Assembly: GCA_041485165.1 (NCBI GenBank)
Contig: JBGPJC010000062.1
Coordinates: 1-23,239, forward strand
Direction: 5' to 3'
Source of the DNA: JAAFGT01 sp041485165
GTDB lineage: Bacteria > Acidobacteriota > Terriglobia > Acidiferrales > UBA7541
DNA length: 23,239 nt
The position numbers were made by a program, and so were the translations under genes. The notes below the pieces were generated by a model, which was not told the origin of the DNA, ran no database searches, and worked only from the letters and a program-made list of their open reading frames with translations. Position 1 is the stretch's first letter. Each line of letters opens with the position of its first letter. This document shows positions 14,547 through 20,424 of this stretch, one piece after another.

Positions 14547-14771
14547 ATGGCCAAGCTCCATGCGATGATCTCTTCGGGCGAAGTGTGCTGCTGCCTGCGC
14601 TCGAAGTCGCTGTACTACCAGACCGACGACCACGAAGACCGCCCCGGCGAACCGGCAGTGGAAGCCGGCCCGTTCTGGTGCTCGCAGACGCAGTCGGTTT
14701 TGGGGCCGGATGGGAAGGTCGCCGACACGGAGAGTTGCCGCGCTGGGCGCGGCTGCTGTCAGACGGCGTAG
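14547..14771 (+). CDS. Small cysteine-rich protein at the end of the molybdoenzyme operon
   Basis: A 74-aa protein of no family I recognise. It has seven cysteines: a triplet at 14-16 (EVCCCLRSKSLYYQ), Cys45 (GPFWCSQTQ), Cys64, and a pair at 70-71 (RAGRGCCQ). No signal peptide or membrane segment is visible. ATG 14547 lies 2 bases after the FAD-subunit stop and has GGGGAGGG upstream, so it is very probably translated from the same mRNA. The Cys spacing and small size suggest metal or Fe-S binding, for example an accessory or maturation factor for the hydroxylase; this is inference. Longer antisense frames over this region are taken to be shadows. Confidence 0.72.
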   Translation: MAKLHAMISSGEVCCCLRSKSLYYQTDDHEDRPGEPAVEAGPFWCSQTQSVLGPDGKVADTESCRAGRGCCQTA

Positions 14772-14799
14772 AAATTGTTTCATCACGGCTTGGCACAGC

Positions 14800-14825
14800 G
14801 CGGCGGCGAGCCGCCGCACTCCAGG
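14800..14825 (-). repeat. Short dispersed repeat with perfect hairpin (CCTGGAGTGCGGCGG family)
   Basis: GCGGCGG-CGAG-CCGCCGC (14800-14817) is a perfect 7-bp stem with a 4-base loop, followed by ACTCCAGG. On the minus strand it starts CCTGGAGTGCGGCGG, the core shared with copies at 4271-4285 and 18557-18583. It lies in the gap after the molybdoenzyme operon and has no U-run. Confidence 0.6.
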
Positions 14826-14901
14826 TAACCATCCCTCGATTTGCTGCTTTCTGCCGGCCGTGGGAGAATAGGCTGTAGCGACACGCTTCAGGAGGTACAC
14901 C

Positions 14902-15570
14902 ATGACCAAGACCGCCATTTTTTCTCTTGCCGCCGTTCTCTTCCTTGCAGTTGGCGCCTCGGCGCAAACCGCGCCGCTTCGGGGCGACTACGTCGAGTTC
15001 CGTACCGCTGACATTTATACCGGGCCGTGCTTTGCCAACTCCGAGGTCGGCCTTGCGGGTCAGGAAGCAGTGCTGGCCTGGCACATCGGCAGCGGCGCGT
15101 GGGATCACGTTGCGCTCGATGGGCTGAGCGTGCTGGCGGTGGTGCGCGCCAGCGCCACGCTCGGCGACACGTACGCCAACCCGCTGCCTGCTCGCGCCGT
15201 CTTTATCGTGGATGCGCGCGCATCGGCCGAGCAGAGGATGGCCCTGATTTCGTTCGCCCAGGCGCAGACCGCCGGGCTGCTCGCCAATGTCGTCGCCATC
15301 GAATCGGCGCCCATACGATTCGCACTGGGCCCGCAGCATGGTCAGGCCGCAGTGGAAGCGGGCGATCTGGTGAAGATTTCCACGCGCGCCATCGCCGCCG
15401 GCGACGAGATTTGCCACAACGAAGAAGTGTTCTACCAACCGCTGGCGGCGCACTTGGGCCACGCCATGCCCGCGATTACGCTGCAGGGCAGCTATCGTGG
15501 CAACCACCTGGGGATGACCTGGAACGACGCCGGGCGCCGCGGCGCTTTCGTCGGCCAGTTTGCCCTGTAA
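14902..15570 (+). CDS. DUF1326-family exported protein
   Basis: A 222-aa protein with a cleavable-looking signal peptide (MTKTAIFSLAAVLFLAVGASAQ, predicted cut after about residue 21-22). The mature part opens with the family's signature region YVEFRTADIYTGPCFANSEV and continues EAVLAWHIGSGAWDHVALDG; Cys residues occur in GPCFANSE and in GDEICHNEEVFY. These blocks identify it as DUF1326, a family of unknown function common in soil bacteria. ATG 14902 has a strong AGGAGGT about 6 bases upstream. An intrinsic terminator follows at 15597-15623, so it appears to end a transcription unit; a dispersed repeat separates it from the molybdoenzyme operon. Confidence 0.85.
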   Translation: MTKTAIFSLAAVLFLAVGASAQTAPLRGDYVEFRTADIYTGPCFANSEVGLAGQEAVLAWHIGSGAWDHVALDGLSVLAVVRASATLGDTYANPLPARAVFIVDARASAEQRMALISFAQAQTAGLLANVVAIESAPIRFALGPQHGQAAVEAGDLVKISTRAIAAGDEICHNEEVFYQPLAAHLGHAMPAITLQGSYRGNHLGMTWNDAGRRGAFVGQFAL

Positions 15571-15596
15571 GCTGCGCGCGGAAAGTATGAATCAGA

Positions 15597-15623
15597 AGGC
15601 CCGCCCATTCGGGCGGGCTTTTT
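15597..15623 (+). terminator. Intrinsic (rho-independent) terminator after the DUF1326 gene
   Basis: A perfect 8-bp GC stem, GCCCGCCC-ATTC-GGGCGGGC (15599-15618), is followed at once by TTTTT. It lies 27 bases after the DUF1326 stop. This is the clearest terminator in the window. Confidence 0.93.
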
Positions 15624-15675
15624 GTTGACCCCGCATGCGGGGCCGCCGGCATCATACGATCGGGAGCAACAATCC

Positions 15676-16380
15676 ATGGTTCTGAGACGCACCGCGATGT
15701 TGTCCACGCTGATTGCGGCGCTGGCTTTGACAGGCGGGATCCTGGCGCCGCGGGCTGCAGGGGCAGGCCCCTACACGGTGGAGAAAGTTTCCCAGGCGCC
15801 GCCCGAGGAAGTCCCGCAGGCCATCCGCGAGACACTCGATCTGGTGGCGCTGCGCGTCAACGGAGCGGGCGGCGCGCTGTGCGAAATCTGGCTACGCAAA
15901 GCGCTCCCTGTGGCGCCGAGCACCTCGCACGAGCTGGGTGTGGGTTATGGTCAAATCGCCGAGGGCACGCTGATGGGCGTGGTGCGCATTGACACACAGA
16001 CCAGCGACTACCGCCAGCAGGTACTGAAGCCGGGGATTTACACCCTGCGCTACGCGCTGCACCCTGTAGACGGCAATCACCAGGGCATCGCGCCGATGCG
16101 CGATTTTGTGGTGCTCTCGTCCGTGGCCGTGGATTCTTCTCCGGCCGGCATCACTCGCGAAGCGGCGTTCGCTAACAGCCGCAAGAGCAGGGGCGGCAAC
16201 CACCCCAGCGTCTGGAGCCTGGCCGCCGCGGACGACAAACCCACGGCAGTGCCGGCCATCAAGTATTTTGATGATGCCGACGTGTGGGTGGTGAGCTTTC
16301 GCATCGCGCTCACCGCGCCCTCCGGCTCGTCCGCGCTGGACATGGCCCTGGTAATCGCCGGCCACGCCGGGGAGGTTTAG
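15676..16380 (+). CDS. Exported hypothetical protein
   Basis: A 234-aa protein not matching a family I know. The N-terminus (MVLRRTAMLSTLIAALALTG, hydrophobic to about 27, then APRAAGAG) is a signal peptide. The mature domain looks like a beta-rich soluble fold, with segments such as LVALRVNGAGGALCEIWLRK, GVGYGQIAEGTLMGVVRI and LKPGIYTLRYALHPVDGNHQ; one Cys is present in LCEIW. ATG 15676 is preferred over the upstream open frame because it starts the signal peptide and has GGGAG about 8 bases upstream. It follows the 15.6 kb terminator, so it starts a new unit, possibly with the zinc-ribbon membrane protein 63 bases downstream. Confidence 0.75.
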   Translation: MVLRRTAMLSTLIAALALTGGILAPRAAGAGPYTVEKVSQAPPEEVPQAIRETLDLVALRVNGAGGALCEIWLRKALPVAPSTSHELGVGYGQIAEGTLMGVVRIDTQTSDYRQQVLKPGIYTLRYALHPVDGNHQGIAPMRDFVVLSSVAVDSSPAGITREAAFANSRKSRGGNHPSVWSLAAADDKPTAVPAIKYFDDADVWVVSFRIALTAPSGSSALDMALVIAGHAGEV

Positions 16381-16443
16381 CAATTCCAGCCCTGCCGTTT
16401 TATAGGCGAATTGTCCGGCGTACCTGCCGGAGTCCACTGCATC

Positions 16444-16986
16444 ATGTATAACTGCCGCGAATGCGAGCGCGAAATCAATCTGGCCAGCGAGGTGTGTCCG
16501 TATTGCGGCGCGGACTTGACCACTGCGGGAGCTGGGCCCGCCGCCGCACCCAAGCCCGGCGTGGCCAGAAGAGCCATTCGCTGGACTCTCCTGCTCGGCG
16601 GGTTGTGCGCGTTCTTGTGGTACATCCTCTTTCTGCCACTGCGCAGCGGCGACCCCCGCGGAGAGGCTGAGCGCGTCGCCGACCAATCCCTGCGTGAGGT
16701 GTCGCGTGCCCTGGCCACCTATGCGCAATCGCGTGACGGCCGTTTCCCGCAATCGCTGGAGGATCTCGGCGAGCAGGCGCGCCGGCCGGCGCAGCGCGCG
16801 CTCAGCGAGGGCTACCAGTTGCAATACCTGCCGGTCGAGCCGGCGGACAATGCCGGGATCTCCCGCTACGCCCTGCTCGGCCAGCCGGGCAATTACAGCT
16901 ATTTGCATTTTTACCTGGACGAGACCGGCGTGCTCCGAGCCACGCGTGAAAAGCGCGCCGCGACGGCGCAGGACCCGCCGCGGTAG
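16444..16986 (+). CDS. Zinc-ribbon, single-TM protein with pilin-like extracytoplasmic domain
   Basis: A 180-aa membrane protein. The N-terminal cytoplasmic zinc ribbon has CxxC-x10-CxxC (Cys4/7/18/21: YNCRECEREI, EVCPYCGADL). An Ala/Pro linker and a basic RRAIRW patch precede one transmembrane helix (about 46-65). The outer part contains EVSRALATYAQSRDGRFPQS, LEDLG and YQLQYLPV, reminiscent of the post-helix region of GspG/pseudopilin-like proteins, though there is no prepilin cleavage site. ATG 16444 is chosen because the ribbon starts there; a TTG at 16411 is possible. The function is unknown; ribbon-plus-TM proteins often act as sensors or scaffolds, which is inference. A tRNA gene follows. 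Confidence 0.72.
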   Translation: MYNCRECEREINLASEVCPYCGADLTTAGAGPAAAPKPGVARRAIRWTLLLGGLCAFLWYILFLPLRSGDPRGEAERVADQSLREVSRALATYAQSRDGRFPQSLEDLGEQARRPAQRALSEGYQLQYLPVEPADNAGISRYALLGQPGNYSYLHFYLDETGVLRATREKRAATAQDPPR

Positions 16987-17001
16987 GCGGTTCCCGCGTG
17001 C

Positions 17002-17007
17002 TATAAT
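17002..17007 (+). promoter_or_regulatory. Perfect -10 box (TATAAT), probable tRNA-Ser promoter
   Basis: TATAAT lies about 70 bases before the tRNA-Ser 5' end, directly after the stop of the zinc-ribbon gene. No convincing TTGACA is found 16-18 bases upstream, so the call rests on the -10 and the position. Confidence 0.4.
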
Positions 17008-17078
17008 TCGTCGAAGCAGGCAGGCACAGCCGCCCGGAATCGCTGTCCCGCAGGATATCTTCCCGGGGCAGAACACGC

Positions 17079-17172
17079 GGAGAGGTGCTGGAGTGGCTGA
17101 ACAGGGCTGCCTGCTAAGCAGTTGCACCGGCTAAAACCGGTGCCGGGGGTTCGAATCCCCCCCTCTCCGCCA
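17079..17172 (+). tRNA. tRNA-Ser (anticodon GCU)
   Basis: The acceptor stem GGAGAGG (17079-17085) pairs perfectly with CCTCTCC (17162-17168), followed by discriminator G and an encoded CCA. The anticodon loop CTGCTAA gives GCT, which reads AGC/AGU serine codons. A long variable arm (GCACCGG / CCGGTGC stem) marks a class II tRNA, as expected for serine. The T-arm GGGGG-TTCGAAT-CCCCC is canonical. Confidence 0.97.
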
Positions 17173-17195
17173 GAAATTCAAGTGACCGCGAAATG

Positions 17196-17209
17196 AACGC
17201 GGCCGCGTT
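17196..17209. other. 14-bp perfect palindrome after tRNA-Ser
   Basis: AACGCGGCCGCGTT is a perfect palindrome 24 bases after the tRNA 3' end and 34 bases before the greA start. It could be an operator, or a short processing/termination hairpin for the tRNA. Nothing in the sequence decides between these. Confidence 0.35.
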
Positions 17210-17243
17210 ATTGGTAAATTGTTGAGATAGGTGCAGCCGGACT

Positions 17244-17723
17244 ATGGGAGCAATCGAGCTCAAGCTTCGGAAAAATCTGGAAGCGGAACTCCTGCAATTG
17301 GAGCACGAGCTGAACCACGACCTGCCCAAAGAGCTGATGAAGGCGCGGGCCCACGGCGATCTCTCCGAAAATGCCGAGTTCAAATACGCCAAGGAGAGGC
17401 AGGCGTATCTGACCGCGCGCATGGGACAGTTGCAGAAGCGTCTTTCCGACGTTTCCATGCTCAACCTGGACAACCTGCCGCACGACAAGGCCGCCTACGG
17501 ATCACGCGTGGTCGTCCTGGACACGCAGAAGTCGCTGCAGGTGGAATACAAGCTGGTAACCACCGAAGAGTCCGACGCGTCCAAGGGGCTGATCTCCACC
17601 ACTTCACCGATCGGCCGGGCGCTGCTGGGACGCGCCGTTGGCGACGTGGTGAATGTGCAGACGCCGGCGGGGGAAAAGGAATTTGAAATTTTGAAGTTGC
17701 ACACCATTCATGAAGAAGTGTAG
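17244..17723 (+). CDS. greA: Transcription elongation factor GreA/GreB family
   Basis: A 159-aa transcript-cleavage factor that rescues backtracked RNA polymerase by inserting its coiled coil into the secondary channel. The signature ARAHGDLSENAEFKYAKERQ sits at 34-53, with the acidic tip residues Asp39 and Glu42 that coordinate the second active-site magnesium. The N-terminal coiled coil (about 5-75) is followed by the FKBP-like C-terminal domain, with STTSPIGRALLGRAVGDVVNV and the ending FEILKL. Length matches the family (about 158 aa). ATG 17244 has only a weak ribosome site. A strong hairpin (17725-17753) separates it from the CDP-alcohol phosphatidyltransferase gene. Confidence 0.93.
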   Translation: MGAIELKLRKNLEAELLQLEHELNHDLPKELMKARAHGDLSENAEFKYAKERQAYLTARMGQLQKRLSDVSMLNLDNLPHDKAAYGSRVVVLDTQKSLQVEYKLVTTEESDASKGLISTTSPIGRALLGRAVGDVVNVQTPAGEKEFEILKLHTIHEEV

Positions 17724-17724
17724 A

Positions 17725-17753
17725 GCTGCGGGACGCGCTTCGCGTCTCCCAGC
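17725..17753 (+). terminator. Long GC hairpin between greA and the phosphatidyltransferase gene
   Basis: The arms GCTGCGGGACGCG and CGCGTCTCCCAGC pair over 13 positions (one G-U, one mismatch) around a CTT loop, starting 2 bases after the greA stop. No U-run follows, so it could be an mRNA-stabilising or attenuating structure rather than a full terminator. The next gene begins 10 bases later. Confidence 0.4.
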
Positions 17754-17762
17754 GGATCTATC

Positions 17763-18527
17763 ATGCTGACGCAATACATCGGCAAAGCGGGCCACTGGCT
17801 GCTGTACAAGATCGTGGACGGCCTCGCCGCCACCGGCATCCATCCCAACGTCCTTACCTTCACCGGCCTGCTGGTAAACCTTTGGGCCGCGGTGCTGTTT
17901 GCCGCCGGAAGATTTCAGGCTGCGGGCGGGGTGATGATCCTGGCCGGGGTGTTCGACATGACCGACGGGCGCGTGGCTCGCGCGCAGGGGCGAGTGACCA
18001 CCTTCGGCGGGTACTTCGACTCGGTCATTGACCGCTACTCGGATCTGGTGCTTTTCCTCGGTCTGCTGGTCTACTACGCGCGCGTCAATAATTTCTTCTA
18101 TGCCATCCTGGTCGGCGTGGCCATGGCCGGTTCGGTGATGGTCAGCTATGCGCGGGCCCGCGCTGAATCGCTGATCCCCAGTTGCAAGGCGGGATTCTGG
18201 GAGCGGCCGGAACGCATCGTCCTGCTCATCCTCGGCGCGCTGGGAAAAAACTGCATGGCCCCGGCGCTCTGGCTGCTGGCCATCGGACCCAACATCTCCG
18301 TGGTGCAGAGGATCGTGCACACCTGGAATCAAATCCAGGCCGGAAACCTGGTGGACATCGTCCCCCGCCCCGCTGCATCCGCCGTTCCCGCCAAGGTCGA
18401 AGCGCCCGCCGTTGACGCCGTGCCCGCAGTGGCCGCGCCCGCAGCGCGCGCCGCCGCCGCATCCCAAACCGCCTCCCAACCCCCCGCCGACCTGACTCTG
18501 CATCCCGCCAAGCCCCACGGCGACTAG
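17763..18527 (+). CDS. CDP-alcohol phosphatidyltransferase family protein
   Basis: A 254-aa integral membrane enzyme of phospholipid synthesis that transfers a phosphatidyl group from a CDP-linked donor to an alcohol. The defining motif Dx2DGx2ARx8Gx3Dx3D is complete at residues 65-90 (Asp65, Asp68, Gly69, Ala72, Arg73, Gly82, Asp86, Asp90), embedded in about six hydrophobic helices up to residue 190. The acceptor (glycerol phosphate, inositol phosphate or another) cannot be assigned. The last 55 residues are an Ala/Pro/Val-rich low-complexity tail not needed for catalysis and unusual for the family. It follows greA by 39 bases, with a hairpin between them. Confidence 0.9.
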   Translation: MLTQYIGKAGHWLLYKIVDGLAATGIHPNVLTFTGLLVNLWAAVLFAAGRFQAAGGVMILAGVFDMTDGRVARAQGRVTTFGGYFDSVIDRYSDLVLFLGLLVYYARVNNFFYAILVGVAMAGSVMVSYARARAESLIPSCKAGFWERPERIVLLILGALGKNCMAPALWLLAIGPNISVVQRIVHTWNQIQAGNLVDIVPRPAASAVPAKVEAPAVDAVPAVAAPAARAAAASQTASQPPADLTLHPAKPHGD

Positions 18528-18556
18528 CGCCAACTAATCCTACCGGACCCGGATTT

Positions 18557-18583
18557 CCTGGAGTGCGGCGGCTTGCGGTCGCC
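18557..18583 (+). repeat. Short dispersed repeat (CCTGGAGTGCGGCGG family)
   Basis: It reads CCTGGAGTGCGGCGG then CTTGCGGTCGCC. The core is identical to the minus-strand reading of 14800-14825, and the second hairpin arm is degenerate (GCGGTCGC in place of GCCGCCGC). It lies between the phosphatidyltransferase and asparaginase genes. Confidence 0.55.
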
Positions 18584-18692
18584 TTCTTACAGCCTTACTT
18601 GCTCCGGTTGCTCCCCTGCATGTCCGACGGGAGTTTTAGCTCCGACCTCGTGAAGCGTGTAGAATTCCGATTTCACTCTTTAGGAGGCCTCG

Positions 18693-19622
18693 TTGAAACC
18701 TTCTCTCATCGTGCATGGCGGCGCGTGGTCGATCTCCGATGCTGACATTGCTGCCTGCCGCGCGGGCTGCGCCGCTGCGCTTGCTGCTGCCTGGCCAATC
18801 CTCACGCGCGGCGGCACGGCGCTGGATGCCGTGGAGGCCGCCATCGTGGTTCTTGAAGAGGACCCGCTGTTCGACGCCGGCGTCGGTTCGCACTTGAACC
18901 TTGAAGGTCATGTCACGCTTGACGCCATCCTCATGGACGGCCGCACGCTGAAGGCCGGCGCCGTCGCCGCCGTCGAGCGGGTGCGCAATCCCATCCGCCT
19001 GGCGCGCAAGGTGCTGGAATCGTCCGACCACATGATGCTGGCCGGCGCTGGTGCGGAAAAATTCGCCGCGCAGCATGGCATGGCGCTCTGCCCTCCGGAG
19101 GAGCTGGTCATCGAGCGCGAACGGCGCGCCTGGCAGTCCTGCCGCGTGCACGGCCACCATGCCGCCTACCACGCCCCTGTCGTCCCGGCGGATGTTGACG
19201 CTGTTCCCTCGGACGTCCCCACCGACACCGTCGGCGCCGTTGCTGTAGATGTCCAGGGTGGGATCGTGGCCGGCACTTCGACCGGCGGCACCTGCTGCAA
19301 GCTGCCCGGCCGGGTGGGAGATTCACCGCTGATTGGCTGTGGATGTTACGCCGACCATCTTGCCGGCGGCGTTTCTTGCACCGGCTGGGGAGAAGCCATC
19401 ATGAAAGTGGTGCTGGCCAAGACCGCTGCGGACCTGATGCATTCCGGCCGCTCCGCGCAAGACTCCGCCGCGGAGTCCATCCGCATCCTCGCCGAACGCA
19501 CCGGCGGCACCGGCGGATTGATCCTGCTCGACTGCGAAGGGCACCCCGGCTTCGCGCACAATACTCCGCGCATGGCCTACGCCTACGTCGCCCACGACGG
19601 CTCGTTTGTCACCGGCGTCTGA
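18693..19622 (+). CDS. iaaA: Isoaspartyl peptidase / L-asparaginase, Ntn-hydrolase (plant-type)
   Basis: A 309-aa Ntn-hydrolase precursor that is expected to self-cleave before Thr179 into alpha and beta subunits and hydrolyse beta-aspartyl dipeptides and asparagine. Landmarks: SLIVHGGAWSIS at the N-terminus, GGTALDAVEAAI, LFDAGVGSHLNLEGHVTLDA, the cleavage/nucleophile site DTVGAVAVD (Thr179, same number as in the E. coli enzyme), and TSTGGTCCKLPGRVGDSPLI. The residue before the nucleophile is Asp rather than the usual Gly, which could affect autoprocessing. The start is TTG 18693, supported by AGGAGG 5-10 bases upstream; TAGAAT at 18660-18665 is a plausible -10. No signal peptide, so probably cytoplasmic. 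Confidence 0.92.
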   Translation: MKPSLIVHGGAWSISDADIAACRAGCAAALAAAWPILTRGGTALDAVEAAIVVLEEDPLFDAGVGSHLNLEGHVTLDAILMDGRTLKAGAVAAVERVRNPIRLARKVLESSDHMMLAGAGAEKFAAQHGMALCPPEELVIERERRAWQSCRVHGHHAAYHAPVVPADVDAVPSDVPTDTVGAVAVDVQGGIVAGTSTGGTCCKLPGRVGDSPLIGCGCYADHLAGGVSCTGWGEAIMKVVLAKTAADLMHSGRSAQDSAAESIRILAERTGGTGGLILLDCEGHPGFAHNTPRMAYAYVAHDGSFVTGV

Positions 19623-19783
19623 CGGCGCTGAGGGAGCTTGTCGGGTCCAAGCCACGTGGGTAAACCGATCCCCAGAGACCGTTGGAGGGGCCGGCTAAAC
19701 TGTCATTTGGCTTCCATCAGCTCACTTGGCATAGCGATAGCTATGTGTTGCAGGGGTCTGCACTTTTCCTGTAGCTTGAGGCC

Positions 19784-20026
19784 GTGACCGAGGACGAAAA
19801 AATCCGCGAAGTCAGAGAAGAAGAGGAGCGGCGCGGCTGAAGACCAATCGATAAGGAAGCGAAACTCAGGCGGCAAAGAGAAAGAAAACTGATTCTGGAA
19901 GCGGCGAGGATGGGTGACGAGGGACTCTTCGAAAGGATTATCCGCGAGAACTTCGGCTTCGAACGCGGGACGGAACAGTACGAGAGGGCTTGGCGACTCT
20001 TCCGTGCGCTGTGCGGGAAAGTCTAG
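19784..20026 (+). pseudogene. Possible small gene interrupted by in-frame TGA
   Basis: From GTG 19784 the frame encodes MTEDEKIREVREEEERRG, meets TGA at 19838-19840, and continues in the same frame for 61 charged, protein-like residues (RPIDKEAKLRRQRERKLILE, then GLFERIIRENFGFERGTEQY, then RAWRLFRALCGKV) to TAG 20026. Composition and helical character are the same on both sides of the TGA. I do not recognise a family. Likely explanations are a recent nonsense mutation, a base error, or chance; translation could also restart at ATG 19910 for 38 residues. Confidence 0.35.
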
Positions 20027-20144
20027 CAATTCTGCTCTCGGCAGCGGCGATCCGGCGCTCGCGTTCCTCCGGCGCGTACTTCGACAATTGCTCTTCGACA
20101 AGGTCCACGATGGCCTCGAGAGCTGCCCTCTGTTTCCTTTTCAT
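19938..20144 (-). CDS. Possible small hypothetical protein
   Basis: A 68-aa frame. The first half, MKRKQRAALEAIVDLVEEQL then SKYAPEERERRIAAAESR, is a plausible charged helical protein with GC-rich third codon positions. The second half is a basic, Ser/Arg-rich tail of ordinary low complexity. A GAGGG lies about 10 bases upstream of the ATG. It overlaps antisense with the interrupted plus-strand frame, so at most one of the two is likely real over 19938-20026. No family recognised. Confidence 0.35.
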   Translation of the reverse strand: MKRKQRAALEAIVDLVEEQLSKYAPEERERRIAAAESRIARLSRTAHGRVAKPSRTVPSRVRSRSSRG

Positions 20145-20313
20145 AGGGTGTATGCCCTCAAACGATGCGAAGAAACCCGGAGCGGCCTGCGGAGTCTCGT
20201 CACCATCGCTGATTCCGATTGTACCATGACTAAAACCGAGCGGCTGACCTTTGCGGCGTCACAGTCTTGCGGGAACAGCGTTGCCGGCGCCCCGGGAGGC
20301 GAGAGCACTCCGG

Positions 20314-20343
20314 TTGAAGGTCTGCTTCGCGCTGTGCTAGCAT
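20314..20343 (+). promoter_or_regulatory. Candidate promoter of the EF-G-like gene
   Basis: TTGAAG (20314-20319), 18 bases, TAGCAT (20338-20343), with a TG one base before the -10 (extended -10 type). The leader would be about 75 bases. Each hexamer matches four of six consensus positions. Confidence 0.4.
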
Positions 20344-20424
20344 CCGGCGTTTCGGGGCACGGAAATATCCTAACCGTATCCCTCAACCCGCGCCACGCGG
20401 GCACAGAACCACCAGGGGAACACG

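Larger units (their letters stand above)
19623..20424. other. Poorly coding 800-base region between asparaginase and EF-G genes
   Basis: No well-conserved gene is recognised. It holds a stop-interrupted plus-strand frame (19784-20026), a small minus-strand frame (19938-20144) that partly overlaps it, and the candidate EF-G promoter (20314-20343). Composition is less GC-rich and more A/G-rich than the surroundings between about 19780 and 19990. Longer frames on both strands lack recognisable domains. Confidence 0.5.

Noticed and set aside
14209..15507. 432-aa minus-strand open frame across the FAD subunit, Cys-rich gene and DUF1326 gene
   Set aside because: Low-complexity composition and no motifs; the plus-strand genes have recognisable families and good ribosome sites.
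15892..17127. 411-aa open frame on the minus strand, antisense to two plus-strand genes
   Set aside because: It runs through both plus-strand genes and into the tRNA region, shows no domain and is rich in Arg/Ala/Gly/His; typical long shadow frame in GC-rich DNA.
19703..20101. 132-aa minus-strand frame in the region after the asparaginase gene
   Set aside because: Phe/Pro/Ser-rich with no recognisable helix or domain; it is the reverse of the charged plus-strand frame.
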